From JBQTGK01 sp052400665 (GTDB lineage: Bacteria; Bacteroidota; Bacteroidia; Bacteroidales; Marinifilaceae): a stretch of DNA of 64,000 nt. The position numbers and the translations under genes are program-made. Positions 1 through 8,315 of this stretch are shown in pieces. Location: the NCBI GenBank assembly GCA_052400665.1, contig JBQTGK010000003.1, one strand, 5' to 3'. Positions within the stretch are counted from its first letter, which is position 1. Each line of letters starts with the position of its first letter. The notes beneath the pieces are model-generated. The model ran no database searches and was not told where the DNA came from. It saw only the letters and a program-made list of their open reading frames with translations.

Positions 1-186
1 AGTCACAAAGCTTCTGGGAATGAACTTAAAGCTTATATGGCCAAAGTTCTTCCGAATTATGACGAAGATCGTGTTTATGTTTCTGATATGAAGAAAGTTT
101 TCCAATGGTATAATTTATTACAGGAAAATAATTTATTGGAAAATCTTGATAAAGAGGAAGAACAAGTTGAAAACACTGAAAAATAG
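1..186 (+). CDS. DUF5606 family protein, C-terminal fragment
   Basis: The window opens inside this gene. Frame 1 reads 61 codons to TAG at 184-186. The visible tail contains ELKAYMAKVLPNYDEDRVY followed by VSDMKKVFQWYNLL and ends in an acidic stretch. I recognise this as the C-terminal helical part of the Bacteroidota-specific DUF5606 family, whose function is unknown. An intrinsic terminator follows 24 bases later. The N-terminal two thirds lie outside the window, so length and start cannot be judged. Confidence 0.7.
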   Translation, partial: SHKASGNELKAYMAKVLPNYDEDRVYVSDMKKVFQWYNLLQENNLLENLDKEEEQVENTEK

Positions 187-210
187 ATTTTAAATCTACA
201 AAATATTTAG

Positions 211-233
211 CCGCCTGATCAGGCGGTTTTTTT
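211..233 (+). terminator. Intrinsic terminator of the DUF5606 gene
   Basis: Perfect 8-bp stem ccgcctga/tcaggcgg at 211-226, followed by seven T. It lies 24 bases past the stop codon. Confidence 0.85.
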
Positions 234-286
234 ATGCTTAATTTTATTGCAACAATTAAATTATCACGACTAAAATTAAGCATAAA
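231..286. repeat. 16-bp inverted repeat between two convergent terminators
   Basis: tttatgcttaatttta (231-246) is the exact reverse complement of taaaattaagcataaa (271-286), with a 24-base spacer. The arms overlap the T-tracts of the two converging terminators. Readthrough RNA from either side would therefore fold into a second long hairpin. Confidence 0.7.
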
Positions 287-306
287 AAAAGAGGCTTTCG
301 CCTCTT
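284..306 (-). terminator. Intrinsic terminator of the minus-strand secreted protein gene
   Basis: On the minus strand, gaggc-gaaa-gcctc (stem 291-304) is followed by seven T (plus-strand A at 284-290). It sits directly after the stop codon at 307-309. Confidence 0.85.
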
Positions 307-1536
307 CTATTTCTCGCCGTCAAAAATGATGTTATACGATTCCCAAAAGTTTTTATCGTAAGGCATATTTTCATAATAAGACCTCTTATCTATTGCTTCC
401 GGAGCTGTTGTGTTAATTTTTGTAATCAACATTTCGGTATTAATATCCAATGCTTTTATAGTGCCACTGGCCTTTTCTTTTAGTTCGTGATGACGCTTAT
501 AGGTTACATAACTTAGATAGTATCTGCCGGAGTGTTGTTTATAGGTGACACTAAAATCGTATTCAATTTTTAATGGCTTCCATTTTTGGCGATCTTCGTT
601 TACGTAAAAACTTCTTCCCTGAGGGGAGTAATTGCTGGCTACTACATGTGTTTCATTTTTAATAACAGCATAGTCTTTTATTTTAATATAGATTTTGCCA
701 GAATAACTTTTAGCATAGTAATCTCCAGTGTTACTTAGTATTGGGCGTTTACTTTTATAGCTAATTACCCAAATAGAATCGTTTTCATATTCAGTAATCT
801 GATCTAGTTTTAAATCGTAAAAACTAATGTGATTTCCATTTAGAACATTACCACGGCTGCGAACAATATCCATTTCTAGTAATTCATCTAAGTAGGTAGA
901 ACCGTCGGCTAGGGATGCTGGTTCGAAGTTTTTACGAACCTGAAGAAATTTATAACCACGTTCTTTAAATACTTGATACGCATCTGCTCTTTGGTAACCT
1001 TTATTGTCATAAATTCTTACGGCAGCTTCTCTTAATCGACTTAGTTTATTGTTTTCTAATTTCTCCGAACGATAATATACATCGTAGTTAAACGGTGTTT
1101 GTAAATAGTTTTGAGGAATGCGTTCGTTTGCTGTTTTTATTCTTTTTTGTAGAACCAGCGATTCTGCCATTATTTCTACTTCACCAATATTATAGTTTTT
1201 AGGAGTTAATTCAATGTATAAGGTGTCGGTATTTATACATTCGCTAATTTTAGCTGTAAAGGTAGAATAGCCCACAGCCGAGGCCTGTATTGATTTGTCG
1301 CTGTATTTTTCAGGAATTTTAAATTCGAAAATTCCATCCAAATTCGAAGCAGCACCAATATAAGAACCTACTACACCCACATTGGCAAAAGCAATAGGTT
1401 CCTGATTTTGTATATTAGTAAGTTTACCAATAATTCGAATAATACTTGCTTTTTCTTCCTTATTCTCTGATTCCTGAGCAAATCCCACAATCGTGAAAAG
1501 TAGCAGAGTCAGACTTAGTAGAGATATTTTTCGCAT
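307..1536 (-). CDS. Secreted protein with carboxypeptidase-regulatory-like domain
   Basis: 409 aa. Residues 1-20 form a signal peptide ending in a likely cleavage at GFAQ, so the product is exported to the periplasm or outer membrane. Residues about 32-112 match the carboxypeptidase-regulatory-like beta-sandwich (IIRIIGKLTNIQNQEPIAFA, later GYSTF), the fold common at the N-terminus of Bacteroidota TonB receptors. The remaining 290 residues are rich in Tyr and beta-strand patterns (WKPLKIEYDF, YYLSYVTYKRHHELK) but no barrel family is recognisable. Proteins of this layout are usually annotated only as 'carboxypeptidase-like regulatory domain-containing'. It is transcribed alone and diverges from the next gene across 270 bases. 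Start chosen because it opens the signal peptide. Confidence 0.8.
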   Translation of the reverse strand: MRKISLLSLTLLLFTIVGFAQESENKEEKASIIRIIGKLTNIQNQEPIAFANVGVVGSYIGAASNLDGIFEFKIPEKYSDKSIQASAVGYSTFTAKISECINTDTLYIELTPKNYNIGEVEIMAESLVLQKRIKTANERIPQNYLQTPFNYDVYYRSEKLENNKLSRLREAAVRIYDNKGYQRADAYQVFKERGYKFLQVRKNFEPASLADGSTYLDELLEMDIVRSRGNVLNGNHISFYDLKLDQITEYENDSIWVISYKSKRPILSNTGDYYAKSYSGKIYIKIKDYAVIKNETHVVASNYSPQGRSFYVNEDRQKWKPLKIEYDFSVTYKQHSGRYYLSYVTYKRHHELKEKASGTIKALDINTEMLITKINTTAPEAIDKRSYYENMPYDKNFWESYNIIFDGEK

Positions 1537-1806
1537 AATATGTAGTTTATTTTTGATTCGTTGTTTTCAAACTATCAATTTGTTTGCCAAACTATAATTT
1601 TATAAAAATGATAATTATATTTACATTAATCTATACAAAGATATGTTAATATCATTCCAAGAAAAGTGAATAGAGTGGCTTTTGCTTTAAAAAATGTTAA
1701 ATTTTAAGCCGATTTATTTATTTTTTGTTGAATAAGAAATATCTTCGCTTGTATTTCAGTTCTAATTGTGAACTGGAACTTATACATTGATTAAAAAAAA
1801 TATTCT

Positions 1807-2496
1807 ATGAGAAATAAATTGTTCGTTTTATCTATGGCATCTTTAATGCTTACCTCATGTGTTGTATCGAAAAAGAAGTATGAAGAGTTAGAATATGCTA
1901 AGCGCAGAAGTGATGCCAAAGTTGCTGCTCTCGATAAAGAAAATTCGAAAAAGAAGAAACAACTTGGTGAATTAAATTCAAAGCTGGATCTTACATTGGC
2001 TGAATTTAATGAAATGAAAAATAGCATGGCTGAAAGTAATGCCATGAAAAATACTGAAATCGATGAGCTAAGTACAGAATTAATGGGATTATCTTCGGAT
2101 ACGACTGCGTTAAAAACACGATTAGACGAAACTCTTGAAAAATACAATAATGTTATTAATCAGAATACCAGTAACGAAGCTTTAATTGCTGATATGACAG
2201 CACAAATTCAAGATCTAAAATCAGAATCGGCGAAACTTACACAAGACCTAAAATCAGCAGGTGTTGAAGCGGAGTGGGATAAGAAAAAAATGGAAACTGA
2301 GAAAAAGAAAATAGCTGCCATTGTTTCACAAAAGGATGTTGAAATTGGTAAGCTTAAAAAGCTAATTGAAGAAAAAGATGGCAAGCTTAGTTGGTTGCGT
2401 AAGGTAAAATCTAAAAACGAAGAGGAAATCGAAAGATTAACCAACCAGTTGAATTTATATAAAAAAGAATACGAGAAGGCTATTGGAGGAAAGTAA
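1807..2496 (+). CDS. Coiled-coil lipoprotein
   Basis: 229 aa. The N-terminus MRNKLFVLSMASLMLTSC is a lipoprotein signal peptide with lipobox LTSC, so Cys18 should be lipidated and the protein anchored in a membrane. From about residue 25 to the end it is almost continuous heptad-type coiled coil, rich in Lys and Glu, with no Pro and almost no Gly. No enzymatic motif is visible. Such proteins resemble Lpp/OmpH-like spacers or N-terminal parts of OmpA-type coiled-coil proteins, but no OmpA domain follows. Function unknown. It is monocistronic with its own terminator. A weak promoter-like TATCTTCG lies near 1738-1747. Confidence 0.8.
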   Translation: MRNKLFVLSMASLMLTSCVVSKKKYEELEYAKRRSDAKVAALDKENSKKKKQLGELNSKLDLTLAEFNEMKNSMAESNAMKNTEIDELSTELMGLSSDTTALKTRLDETLEKYNNVINQNTSNEALIADMTAQIQDLKSESAKLTQDLKSAGVEAEWDKKKMETEKKKIAAIVSQKDVEIGKLKKLIEEKDGKLSWLRKVKSKNEEEIERLTNQLNLYKKEYEKAIGGK

Positions 2497-2518
2497 ATCT
2501 GAATAAACATAATATAAG

Positions 2519-2548
2519 AACCACAAATTTTACGATTTGTGGTTTTGT
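2519..2548 (+). terminator. Intrinsic terminator
   Basis: Stem aaccacaaat (2519-2528) / atttgtggtt (2535-2544) with a short loop, followed by a T-rich run. It lies 22 bases after the coiled-coil lipoprotein stop. Confidence 0.8.
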
Positions 2549-2567
2549 AATTTAATGCAGTCAATCG

Positions 2568-3164
2568 ATGAAAGAGAAATGGGATGAAAGATATTGTGAA
2601 TCGAAAAATATTTATGGAATTAAGCCTAATGAATTTTTTAAAAAGGAATTGCTTAAGCTTACACCGGGTAGAATATTATTGCCGGGTGAAGGCGAAGGTA
2701 GAAATGCAGTATTTGCAGCTAAACAATCTTGGCAGGTTGATGCCTTTGATTATAGCCAGCAAGCAGTAGATAATGCCAAATTATTTTTGGATTTACATAA
2801 ACAAAAAGCAAATTATTTTCAGGCCGATATCTTAAATCTTCCAGTTTCGACTGAGACTTTTGATGCTGTAGGCGTATTTTATCTGCATTTGACTAAGAAA
2901 GATAGATTGAAGTCACATCGTTTTATATCTGATTCAGTTCGTGAAAATGGTTATCTTATTATGGAGGTGTTTTCTAAAAAACAATTGGGAAGAAATTCTG
3001 GAGGACCACAGAATGAGAATATGCTTTATGATATATCTGAGATTGAAAGAGATTTTACTGATTTTCAGCCTATTTGCCTGCATGAAATAGAAATAGATTT
3101 GGATGAAGGAGAATTACATCAGGGAAAAGCCATGGTAATTCGTTTTGTTGGCCATAAAAAGTAG
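2568..3164 (+). CDS. Class I SAM-dependent methyltransferase
   Basis: 198 aa, short Rossmann-fold methyltransferase. SAM-binding motif I is ILLPGEGEGRNAVFAA (about residues 36-51). The acidic end of strand beta2 is VDAFDYS, motif II is YFQADILNLPVSTETFDAV, and the later GYLIMEVFSK fits strand beta5. The N-terminal WDERYCESKNIYGIKPN resembles the TehB/thiopurine-type family, in which a short N-terminal helix caps the active site. Substrate cannot be read from sequence; small molecules or metalloids are possible. It stands alone between two terminators. Confidence 0.85.
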   Translation: MKEKWDERYCESKNIYGIKPNEFFKKELLKLTPGRILLPGEGEGRNAVFAAKQSWQVDAFDYSQQAVDNAKLFLDLHKQKANYFQADILNLPVSTETFDAVGVFYLHLTKKDRLKSHRFISDSVRENGYLIMEVFSKKQLGRNSGGPQNENMLYDISEIERDFTDFQPICLHEIEIDLDEGELHQGKAMVIRFVGHKK

Positions 3165-3261
3165 TGCTTTGTAATTTTTTAAGTGCATTGTGCTTTATAA
3201 AAGAATATCGTAGTTGTTTTAATGATGATGTTAGTAAATAATAAAACTTACATCTGTATAT

Positions 3262-3293
3262 TTTGATTTATTAGATCTGAATTTTTAGCTTTG
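3262..3293 (+). promoter_or_regulatory. Bacteroidota promoter, TTTG-N20-TAGCTTTG
   Basis: A -33 TTTG at 3262-3265 and -7 box TAGCTTTG at 3286-3293 with a 20-base spacer, a full match to the Bacteroidota consensus. The box ends 5 bases before the ATG at 3299, implying a leaderless or near-leaderless transcript. Confidence 0.75.
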
Positions 3294-3298
3294 TATTC

Positions 3299-3697
3299 AT
3301 GAAAGTTTTATTGATATCACTGGTAATAATTGCTGTAATAGCATTTCTGGTAACATGGATTGGTCAGTATCTGAGATCAAAAAAAGGGGTAAGTGAAGAT
3401 ATAGAAGAATCATCAGAGCCACTGGAGGAATGTTGTGGTGCTCATGAAATCTGCGAAACCGATTTATTAAATAAATTGTCGGAGGAGATTATTTATTACG
3501 AAGATGAAGATTTAGATGCCTATAAAAACTTCGAAGAAAATGATTATAATGATGACCAGATTGATGAGTTTCGAGAGGTGTTGTACAGTTTAAAAGAGAA
3601 AGAAATTGAAGGCTGGATAAAAAGTCTGGATCTACGAAAAATTGAAATGCCTTCGGTTATTAAATCCGAACTGGTATTTATGCTGGTAAAACACTAA
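3299..3697 (+). CDS. Small membrane-anchored acidic protein
   Basis: 132 aa. Residues 2-25 are a single hydrophobic segment with a short N-terminus, then a basic RSKKG stop-transfer. The protein is therefore probably tethered to the inner membrane with a cytoplasmic domain. The soluble part is strongly acidic. It contains ECCGAHEICE (about residues 44-53), a conserved-looking Cys/His cluster, and two tyrosine-rich acidic segments (IIYYEDEDLDAYK, DDQIDEFREVLYSLKEKE). I remember similar short proteins as conserved hypotheticals in Bacteroidales but cannot name the family. The Cys-Cys-His-Cys cluster could bind metal. It has its own promoter and terminator. Confidence 0.75.
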   Translation: MKVLLISLVIIAVIAFLVTWIGQYLRSKKGVSEDIEESSEPLEECCGAHEICETDLLNKLSEEIIYYEDEDLDAYKNFEENDYNDDQIDEFREVLYSLKEKEIEGWIKSLDLRKIEMPSVIKSELVFMLVKH

Positions 3698-3720
3698 TGA
3701 TGTAAAGTAAATATAACATA

Positions 3721-3752
3721 AACCGTTTCTTATTTTGAAACGGTTTTTTTTG
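3721..3752 (+). terminator. Intrinsic terminator
   Basis: Stem aaccgtttc (3721-3729) / gaaacggtt (3737-3745) followed by a T-run to 3751. Confidence 0.88.
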
Positions 3753-3844
3753 TTTTTAGCTAATTCAAAATCAGCTTTTTATAAAATGTAATTTTAATTG
3801 CATCATTCTATAAATAAATAGGCAATACTTCCTATTTAAATTAC

Positions 3845-3852
3845 TACCTTTG
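3845..3852 (+). promoter_or_regulatory. -7 box of the DEAD-box helicase gene
   Basis: TACCTTTG, an exact TAnnTTTG match, 20 bases before the ATG at 3873. No good -33 TTG is visible at the usual distance. The inferred leader is about 15 bases, so there is no long cold-shock-type 5' UTR. Confidence 0.55.
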
Positions 3853-3872
3853 CGGCTCATAAATTTTATAGA

Positions 3873-5633
3873 ATGAATTCATTTGAAAATCTTGGCCTGT
3901 CGAAGGCCATACTAGAAGCTATTTCCGAATTAGGCTTCGAAACCCCAACTCCTATTCAAGAAAAAGCTATCCCGATTCTTCTAGACGGAAGATCCGATTT
4001 TGTGGGTTTGGCTCAGACAGGAACAGGAAAAACGGCGGCTTACGGTTTACCATTGCTCGAGCTTATCGATCCAAAGGTAAAAACACCGCAAGCTTTGATT
4101 CTATCCCCTACAAGGGAATTGGGAATCCAAATTGCAGACGATCTTAAGACATTCTCGAAGAATATCTTAAACTTGAATGTTGTTAATGTTTACGGGGGTG
4201 CGAGTATTGACGAGCAAATTCGAAAATTAAAAAGAGGAGCACACGTAATTGTTGCTACTCCAGGGCGTCTTCTTGATCTTATTAGACGGAGGGCTGTTAA
4301 TTTATCTGCAGTAGAATATTTAATTCTTGATGAAGCGGATGAAATGTTGAACATGGGATTTAAGGAGGATATTGATGATATCCTGGCCTCTACATCCGAA
4401 GAAAAAGTGACTTGGTTGTTTTCTGCAACTATGCCACCAGAAGTTCGACGAATCTCTAAAAATTACATGACTGATCCTACCGAAGTAACAGTAGGAAAGG
4501 CTAATACTACCAATAAAAATATTGAGCATCAATATTATTTATTGAATAATCGAGATCGTTACAATGTGTTGAAACGGGTTGTCGATTTTTATCCTGATAT
4601 TTTTGGTATTATTTTTTGTAGAACCCGTAAGGAAACACAGGAAGTTGCCGAATTATTAATGAAGGATGGATACAATGCCGATGCTTTACATGGAGACTTA
4701 ACTCAGGTTCAGCGCGACAGAGTAATGCGTAATTTTAAAAATCGTTCATTACAATTATTGGTTGCTACCGATGTAGCTGCTCGTGGTATCGATGTTGACG
4801 ATTTATCACACGTAATTCATTATATGTTGCCAGATGAGTTAGAATTCTATACTCATCGAAGTGGTCGTACTGCCCGAGCTGGTAAAAAAGGTATCTCTAT
4901 TGCTTTGGTTACTCCAAGAGAGGAACGTAAAGTAAAAGATCTTTCGAGAAGATTAAAGACCGATTTCGAGCAAGTTAAAATTCCTCAGGGAAAAGATGTT
5001 TGCGAAAGACAATTGATGAAATTCATGCACCGTGTGAATGAAGTTGAAGTTGAAGAAGAAGAAATTGCTCCATTTATCGAAGGAATTAACGAGAAATTGG
5101 AAAGTTTAAGTCGAGAAGATCTTATTAAGAGATTTGTATCGTTGGAATTTAGTCGATTTTGGGATTATTATAAAAATGCTGATGATTTAAATCTTAGATC
5201 AACAACACAGAGAAGAGCCAAAAGAGATGATGGAAGTGGTGAAGACCGTATGTTCATTAATGTTGGTAAAAAAGATGGTATCGATGTACCTCGTCTTTTA
5301 AATTTAATTCACAAACAATGTGGTGTTAGAGGAAAGAACATTGGTAGAGTAGATTTGAAAGGTGTTTTTTCATTCTTTGATGTTGAAAAAGGATTTACCG
5401 ATGAAATTATAAAAGGATTTGCAGGTGCTGTTATTGGGGGCCGAAAAATTCGAATTGAAGTTTCGGGCGACCGACCAACAGAAAGTAGTCACCGAAAGGG
5501 ACGTTCCAGAAGTGGCGATCGAGACAGAGGTGATCGTAGAGATAGAGGCGGATACCGAAGAGATTCCTCTAAAGATCGCAGAGGAAAAAGCGATGGGAAA
5601 AGATTTTATGACAGAAAAAGAAAGGAAGCGTAA
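3873..5633 (+). CDS. deaD: DEAD-box ATP-dependent RNA helicase with DbpA-type RNA-binding domain
   Basis: 586 aa. Unwinds short RNA duplexes, probably in ribosome assembly and cold adaptation. Motifs in order: Q motif FETPTPIQEKAIP (22-34), Walker A AQTGTGKT (47-54), PTREL (79-83), TPGR (129-132), DEAD (153-156), SAT (184-186), IIFCRTRKE, VAARGID and HRSGRTARAGK. A DbpA-like RNA-binding fold follows at about 458-535 (MFINVGKKDGIDVPRLLNLI, ending IRIEVSG). The tail 540-586 is an Arg/Asp/Gly-rich unstructured extension that probably adds non-specific RNA affinity. Length and domain order match bacterial CsdA/DeaD. It is monocistronic, and its terminator stem overlaps the stop codon. Confidence 0.93.
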   Translation: MNSFENLGLSKAILEAISELGFETPTPIQEKAIPILLDGRSDFVGLAQTGTGKTAAYGLPLLELIDPKVKTPQALILSPTRELGIQIADDLKTFSKNILNLNVVNVYGGASIDEQIRKLKRGAHVIVATPGRLLDLIRRRAVNLSAVEYLILDEADEMLNMGFKEDIDDILASTSEEKVTWLFSATMPPEVRRISKNYMTDPTEVTVGKANTTNKNIEHQYYLLNNRDRYNVLKRVVDFYPDIFGIIFCRTRKETQEVAELLMKDGYNADALHGDLTQVQRDRVMRNFKNRSLQLLVATDVAARGIDVDDLSHVIHYMLPDELEFYTHRSGRTARAGKKGISIALVTPREERKVKDLSRRLKTDFEQVKIPQGKDVCERQLMKFMHRVNEVEVEEEEIAPFIEGINEKLESLSREDLIKRFVSLEFSRFWDYYKNADDLNLRSTTQRRAKRDDGSGEDRMFINVGKKDGIDVPRLLNLIHKQCGVRGKNIGRVDLKGVFSFFDVEKGFTDEIIKGFAGAVIGGRKIRIEVSGDRPTESSHRKGRSRSGDRDRGDRRDRGGYRRDSSKDRRGKSDGKRFYDRKRKEA

Positions 5634-5648
5634 GCTTCCTTTTTTTTA
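5623..5648 (+). terminator. Intrinsic terminator overlapping the deaD stop codon
   Basis: aggaagc (5623-5629), gtaa loop, gcttcct (5634-5640), then a run of eight T. The stop TAA lies within the loop and stem. Confidence 0.85.
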
Positions 5649-5835
5649 CTTGTTAAATTGATATTTTATTTATACTGTTTATAATATATAATAATACGAA
5701 TGTTGTTTGTTTTTATAAATTACATATAATTAATGATGTATAGGTTTTATTATATGCATATTTTTATTTAAATTTAGTCTAGTGAATGCCTGAAGAGGTA
5801 TTTGTTATGAATACATTTTACCTAAAAAATATGCT

Positions 5836-7353
5836 ATGAGAAAAATCTACATGAGAACCGCATTGCTCGTATTGTGTGTAATGCTGTCTGCTTATATTGT
5901 AAAAGCACAAAATGCAGATCGGAAATGGGGCGTAGGTCTCTATTTAAATTTTAATGACTATAAAGGTGATATTGCTAATGATTTCTGGGATTTTGGCAAT
6001 ACAGAACCTATGATTGGGTCCGCTACACTGGGCCGTTACTTAAATCCTTCTTTCGATGCAGTATTTCGTTTGAGTGTTTTTAATGTGGAATCTGAAGGAG
6101 CTCTTGGGAATTTCGATGATTGGTTAATTAACACCAACCTAAACCTGAAATACAAATTTAATAATGGTTATTTCTTAAAAGAAGATGCACGTATATCACC
6201 ATTTTTAGTTGGTGGTTTTGGTTATACCTATGCCAATACCGAAGGGAAAATTTTTGGTGGAAATTTCGATGAGAATTACGATAATTTAAATTTTTACTAT
6301 GCAGCTGGTTTAAACATCCGTATCGATGATAGATGGAGTGTTGCTCTTGAAACAGGTATTTTTTATCCGCTTAGTGATAAGTATGATGGATATAAAAATA
6401 AACAAAGAGATGCCGAAAGTTACAATGATAAATTTATGCATAACACCATTGGTGTAATTTACAACTTTGGTAAATCTGCCGATGCTGATGGCGATGGTGT
6501 TTCCGATAATCGCGATGATTGTCCTAATACTCCAGACGGAGTTGCAGTAGATAAGCATGGATGTCCACTAGATTCCGATGGCGATGGTGTGGCAGATTAT
6601 AAGGATGATTGCCCAATGTTAGCAGGAGATCCTATGCTGAATGGTTGTCCTGATTCTGATGGGGATGGTGTTTCTGATAAAAATGATAAGTGTCCTGATG
6701 TAAAAGGAGAGGTTCAATTTAATGGCTGTCCTGATACCGATGGAGATGGAGTACAGGATTCTGAAGACGAATGTCCTGATGTGAAAGGATTGAAATCCTT
6801 AAATGGCTGTCCTGATTCTGATGGTGATGGTGTAGCTGATGCCAAGGATAAATGTCCAAACACCAAAGCAGGTTATAAAGTAGACGCTTCTGGTTGTGCT
6901 CTAGATAACGACAAAGATGGAGTTGTTAATGAGGAAGATAAGTGTCCTGAAATAGCTGGACCGGCTAGTAATTATGGCTGTCCTGAAGTTAAAGCGGAAG
7001 TACAAAAAGAATTAGAATTCGCTGCTAAAAATGTTAATTTCTCTTCAGGAAGAGATGTATTAACTGCCAGATCTCAAAAAAGATTAGACGAAGTTGTTGA
7101 GATAATGAACGATTATCCTGCTTATTCATTAAAAATATCTGGTTATACCGATAGCCAGGGTAAAGATGATATGAATTTGAAATTAAGTGATAAGCGTGCG
7201 CAAGCAACAAAAGCTTACCTTATTTCAAAAGGAATTTCGGCATCTAAAATCACTGCAAAAGGCTTTGGAGAGGTAAATCCAATTGCCGATAATAAAACCG
7301 CAGAGGGTAGAGCATTAAATAGAAGAGTTGAGTTTGAATTATTTATTAAATAG
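5836..7353 (+). CDS. OmpA-family outer membrane protein with thrombospondin type 3 repeats
   Basis: 505 aa. Residues 1-24 are a signal peptide ending VKAQ. Residues 25-210 have alternating aromatic beta-strands typical of an 8-stranded outer-membrane barrel. About residues 215-385 hold six or more thrombospondin type 3 calcium-binding repeats (DxDGDGVxDxxDxCP). About 390-505 is an OmpA peptidoglycan-binding domain (NVNFSSGRDVL, SGYTDSQGKDDMN, SDKRAQATKAYLISKGI, GRALNRRVEF). It should link the outer membrane to the cell wall. The next gene, an MscS channel, starts 21 bases downstream, so the two are probably co-transcribed. An alternative start at Met6 would give a more compact signal peptide. 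Confidence 0.92.
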   Translation: MRKIYMRTALLVLCVMLSAYIVKAQNADRKWGVGLYLNFNDYKGDIANDFWDFGNTEPMIGSATLGRYLNPSFDAVFRLSVFNVESEGALGNFDDWLINTNLNLKYKFNNGYFLKEDARISPFLVGGFGYTYANTEGKIFGGNFDENYDNLNFYYAAGLNIRIDDRWSVALETGIFYPLSDKYDGYKNKQRDAESYNDKFMHNTIGVIYNFGKSADADGDGVSDNRDDCPNTPDGVAVDKHGCPLDSDGDGVADYKDDCPMLAGDPMLNGCPDSDGDGVSDKNDKCPDVKGEVQFNGCPDTDGDGVQDSEDECPDVKGLKSLNGCPDSDGDGVADAKDKCPNTKAGYKVDASGCALDNDKDGVVNEEDKCPEIAGPASNYGCPEVKAEVQKELEFAAKNVNFSSGRDVLTARSQKRLDEVVEIMNDYPAYSLKISGYTDSQGKDDMNLKLSDKRAQATKAYLISKGISASKITAKGFGEVNPIADNKTAEGRALNRRVEFELFIK

Positions 7354-7374
7354 AAACTATTAAATATAAAGAAC

Positions 7375-8196
7375 ATGAATATGGATATGATTTTTAGCAA
7401 GTCCGATCAATTATGGACTATGGCAATGGAGTATGCTCCAAAATTATTGTTAGCTATTATTACGTTAATAATTGGATTGTGGGTTATTAAGTTAATTGCC
7501 AAAGGAGTTGGTAAATTGATGGATAAAAAAGAAATGGATGCCACTTTAAAGCCATTTATTATTAGTTTACTATCGGCTTTACTTAAAGTTATGTTGGTTA
7601 TTTCGGTTATTGGAATGATTGGTGTGCAAATGACATCTTTTATTGCAATATTAGGTGCCGCGGGTTTAGCTGTAGGTATGGCATTATCAGGAACTTTACA
7701 AAACTTTGCTGGAGGAGTAATGATATTAATTTTTAAACCTTTTAAAGTTGGTGATGTTCTAGAGGCTCAAGGTTTTCTTGGAGTTGTGAAAGAGATTCAG
7801 TTGTTTAATACAATTATGCTTTCGCTTGATAATAAAACAATAATAATTCCTAACGGTGGATTATCAACCAGCTCGATGGTTAATTATTCTACTCAGCCAA
7901 CTCGTAGGGTTGATATGACCTTTGGTATTGGTTATACCGATGATATTGATAAAGCTAAAGGAATATTAGAAGGATTATTGGCAAATCATCCTAAAGTATT
8001 GAAAGATCCTGCTCATTTTATAGCTCTTTCCGAGTTAGCAGATAGTTCAGTTAATTTTACAGTTAGAGCTTGGGTTAATGCAGCTGATTATTGGGAAGTA
8101 TATTTTTATATGCAGGAAACTGTTAAGAAAGAATTTGATAAAAATGAAATCGGGATTCCTTTCCCACAAAGAGATGTTCATATTTATAATCATTAA
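7375..8196 (+). CDS. Small-conductance mechanosensitive channel, MscS family
   Basis: 273 aa, close to the length of E. coli MscS. An N-terminal helix, then TM1 (about 22-44), TM2 (63-83) and the pore helix TM3 with the glycine/alanine pattern LGAAGLAVGMALSGTLQNFAG (90-110). These are followed by the MscS beta domain (FKVGDVLEAQGFLGVVKEIQ, IIIPNGGLSTSSMVNYS) and the alpha/beta cytoplasmic cage. It should act as an inner-membrane osmotic safety valve. It follows the OmpA/TSP3 gene after 21 bases with no terminator between, so both envelope genes probably form an operon. A strong terminator follows. Confidence 0.93.
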   Translation: MNMDMIFSKSDQLWTMAMEYAPKLLLAIITLIIGLWVIKLIAKGVGKLMDKKEMDATLKPFIISLLSALLKVMLVISVIGMIGVQMTSFIAILGAAGLAVGMALSGTLQNFAGGVMILIFKPFKVGDVLEAQGFLGVVKEIQLFNTIMLSLDNKTIIIPNGGLSTSSMVNYSTQPTRRVDMTFGIGYTDDIDKAKGILEGLLANHPKVLKDPAHFIALSELADSSVNFTVRAWVNAADYWEVYFYMQETVKKEFDKNEIGIPFPQRDVHIYNH

Positions 8197-8217
8197 TAAT
8201 TTGGGGTTAATTATAGA

Positions 8218-8241
8218 GGAGGCGAAAGCCTCCTTTTTTTA
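8218..8241 (+). terminator. Intrinsic terminator of the ompA-mscS operon
   Basis: ggaggc (8218-8223), gaaa tetraloop, gcctcc (8228-8233), then seven T. Confidence 0.9.
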
Positions 8242-8284
8242 TGCTTTTCGCATTATAAAAATAAAATAATGTAATTATTATATA

Positions 8285-8292
8285 TAGATTTG
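8285..8292 (+). promoter_or_regulatory. -7 box of the DUF748 gene
   Basis: TAGATTTG, exact TAnnTTTG match, 24 bases before the ATG at 8316. No clear -33 element. Confidence 0.5.
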
Positions 8293-8315
8293 CTGAGTTA
8301 TTTTAATTTTTATTT

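Noticed and set aside
26..283. 85-codon minus-strand reading frame over the DUF5606 tail and terminator
   Set aside because: It runs antisense through a recognisable coding tail and a terminator and has no family resemblance.
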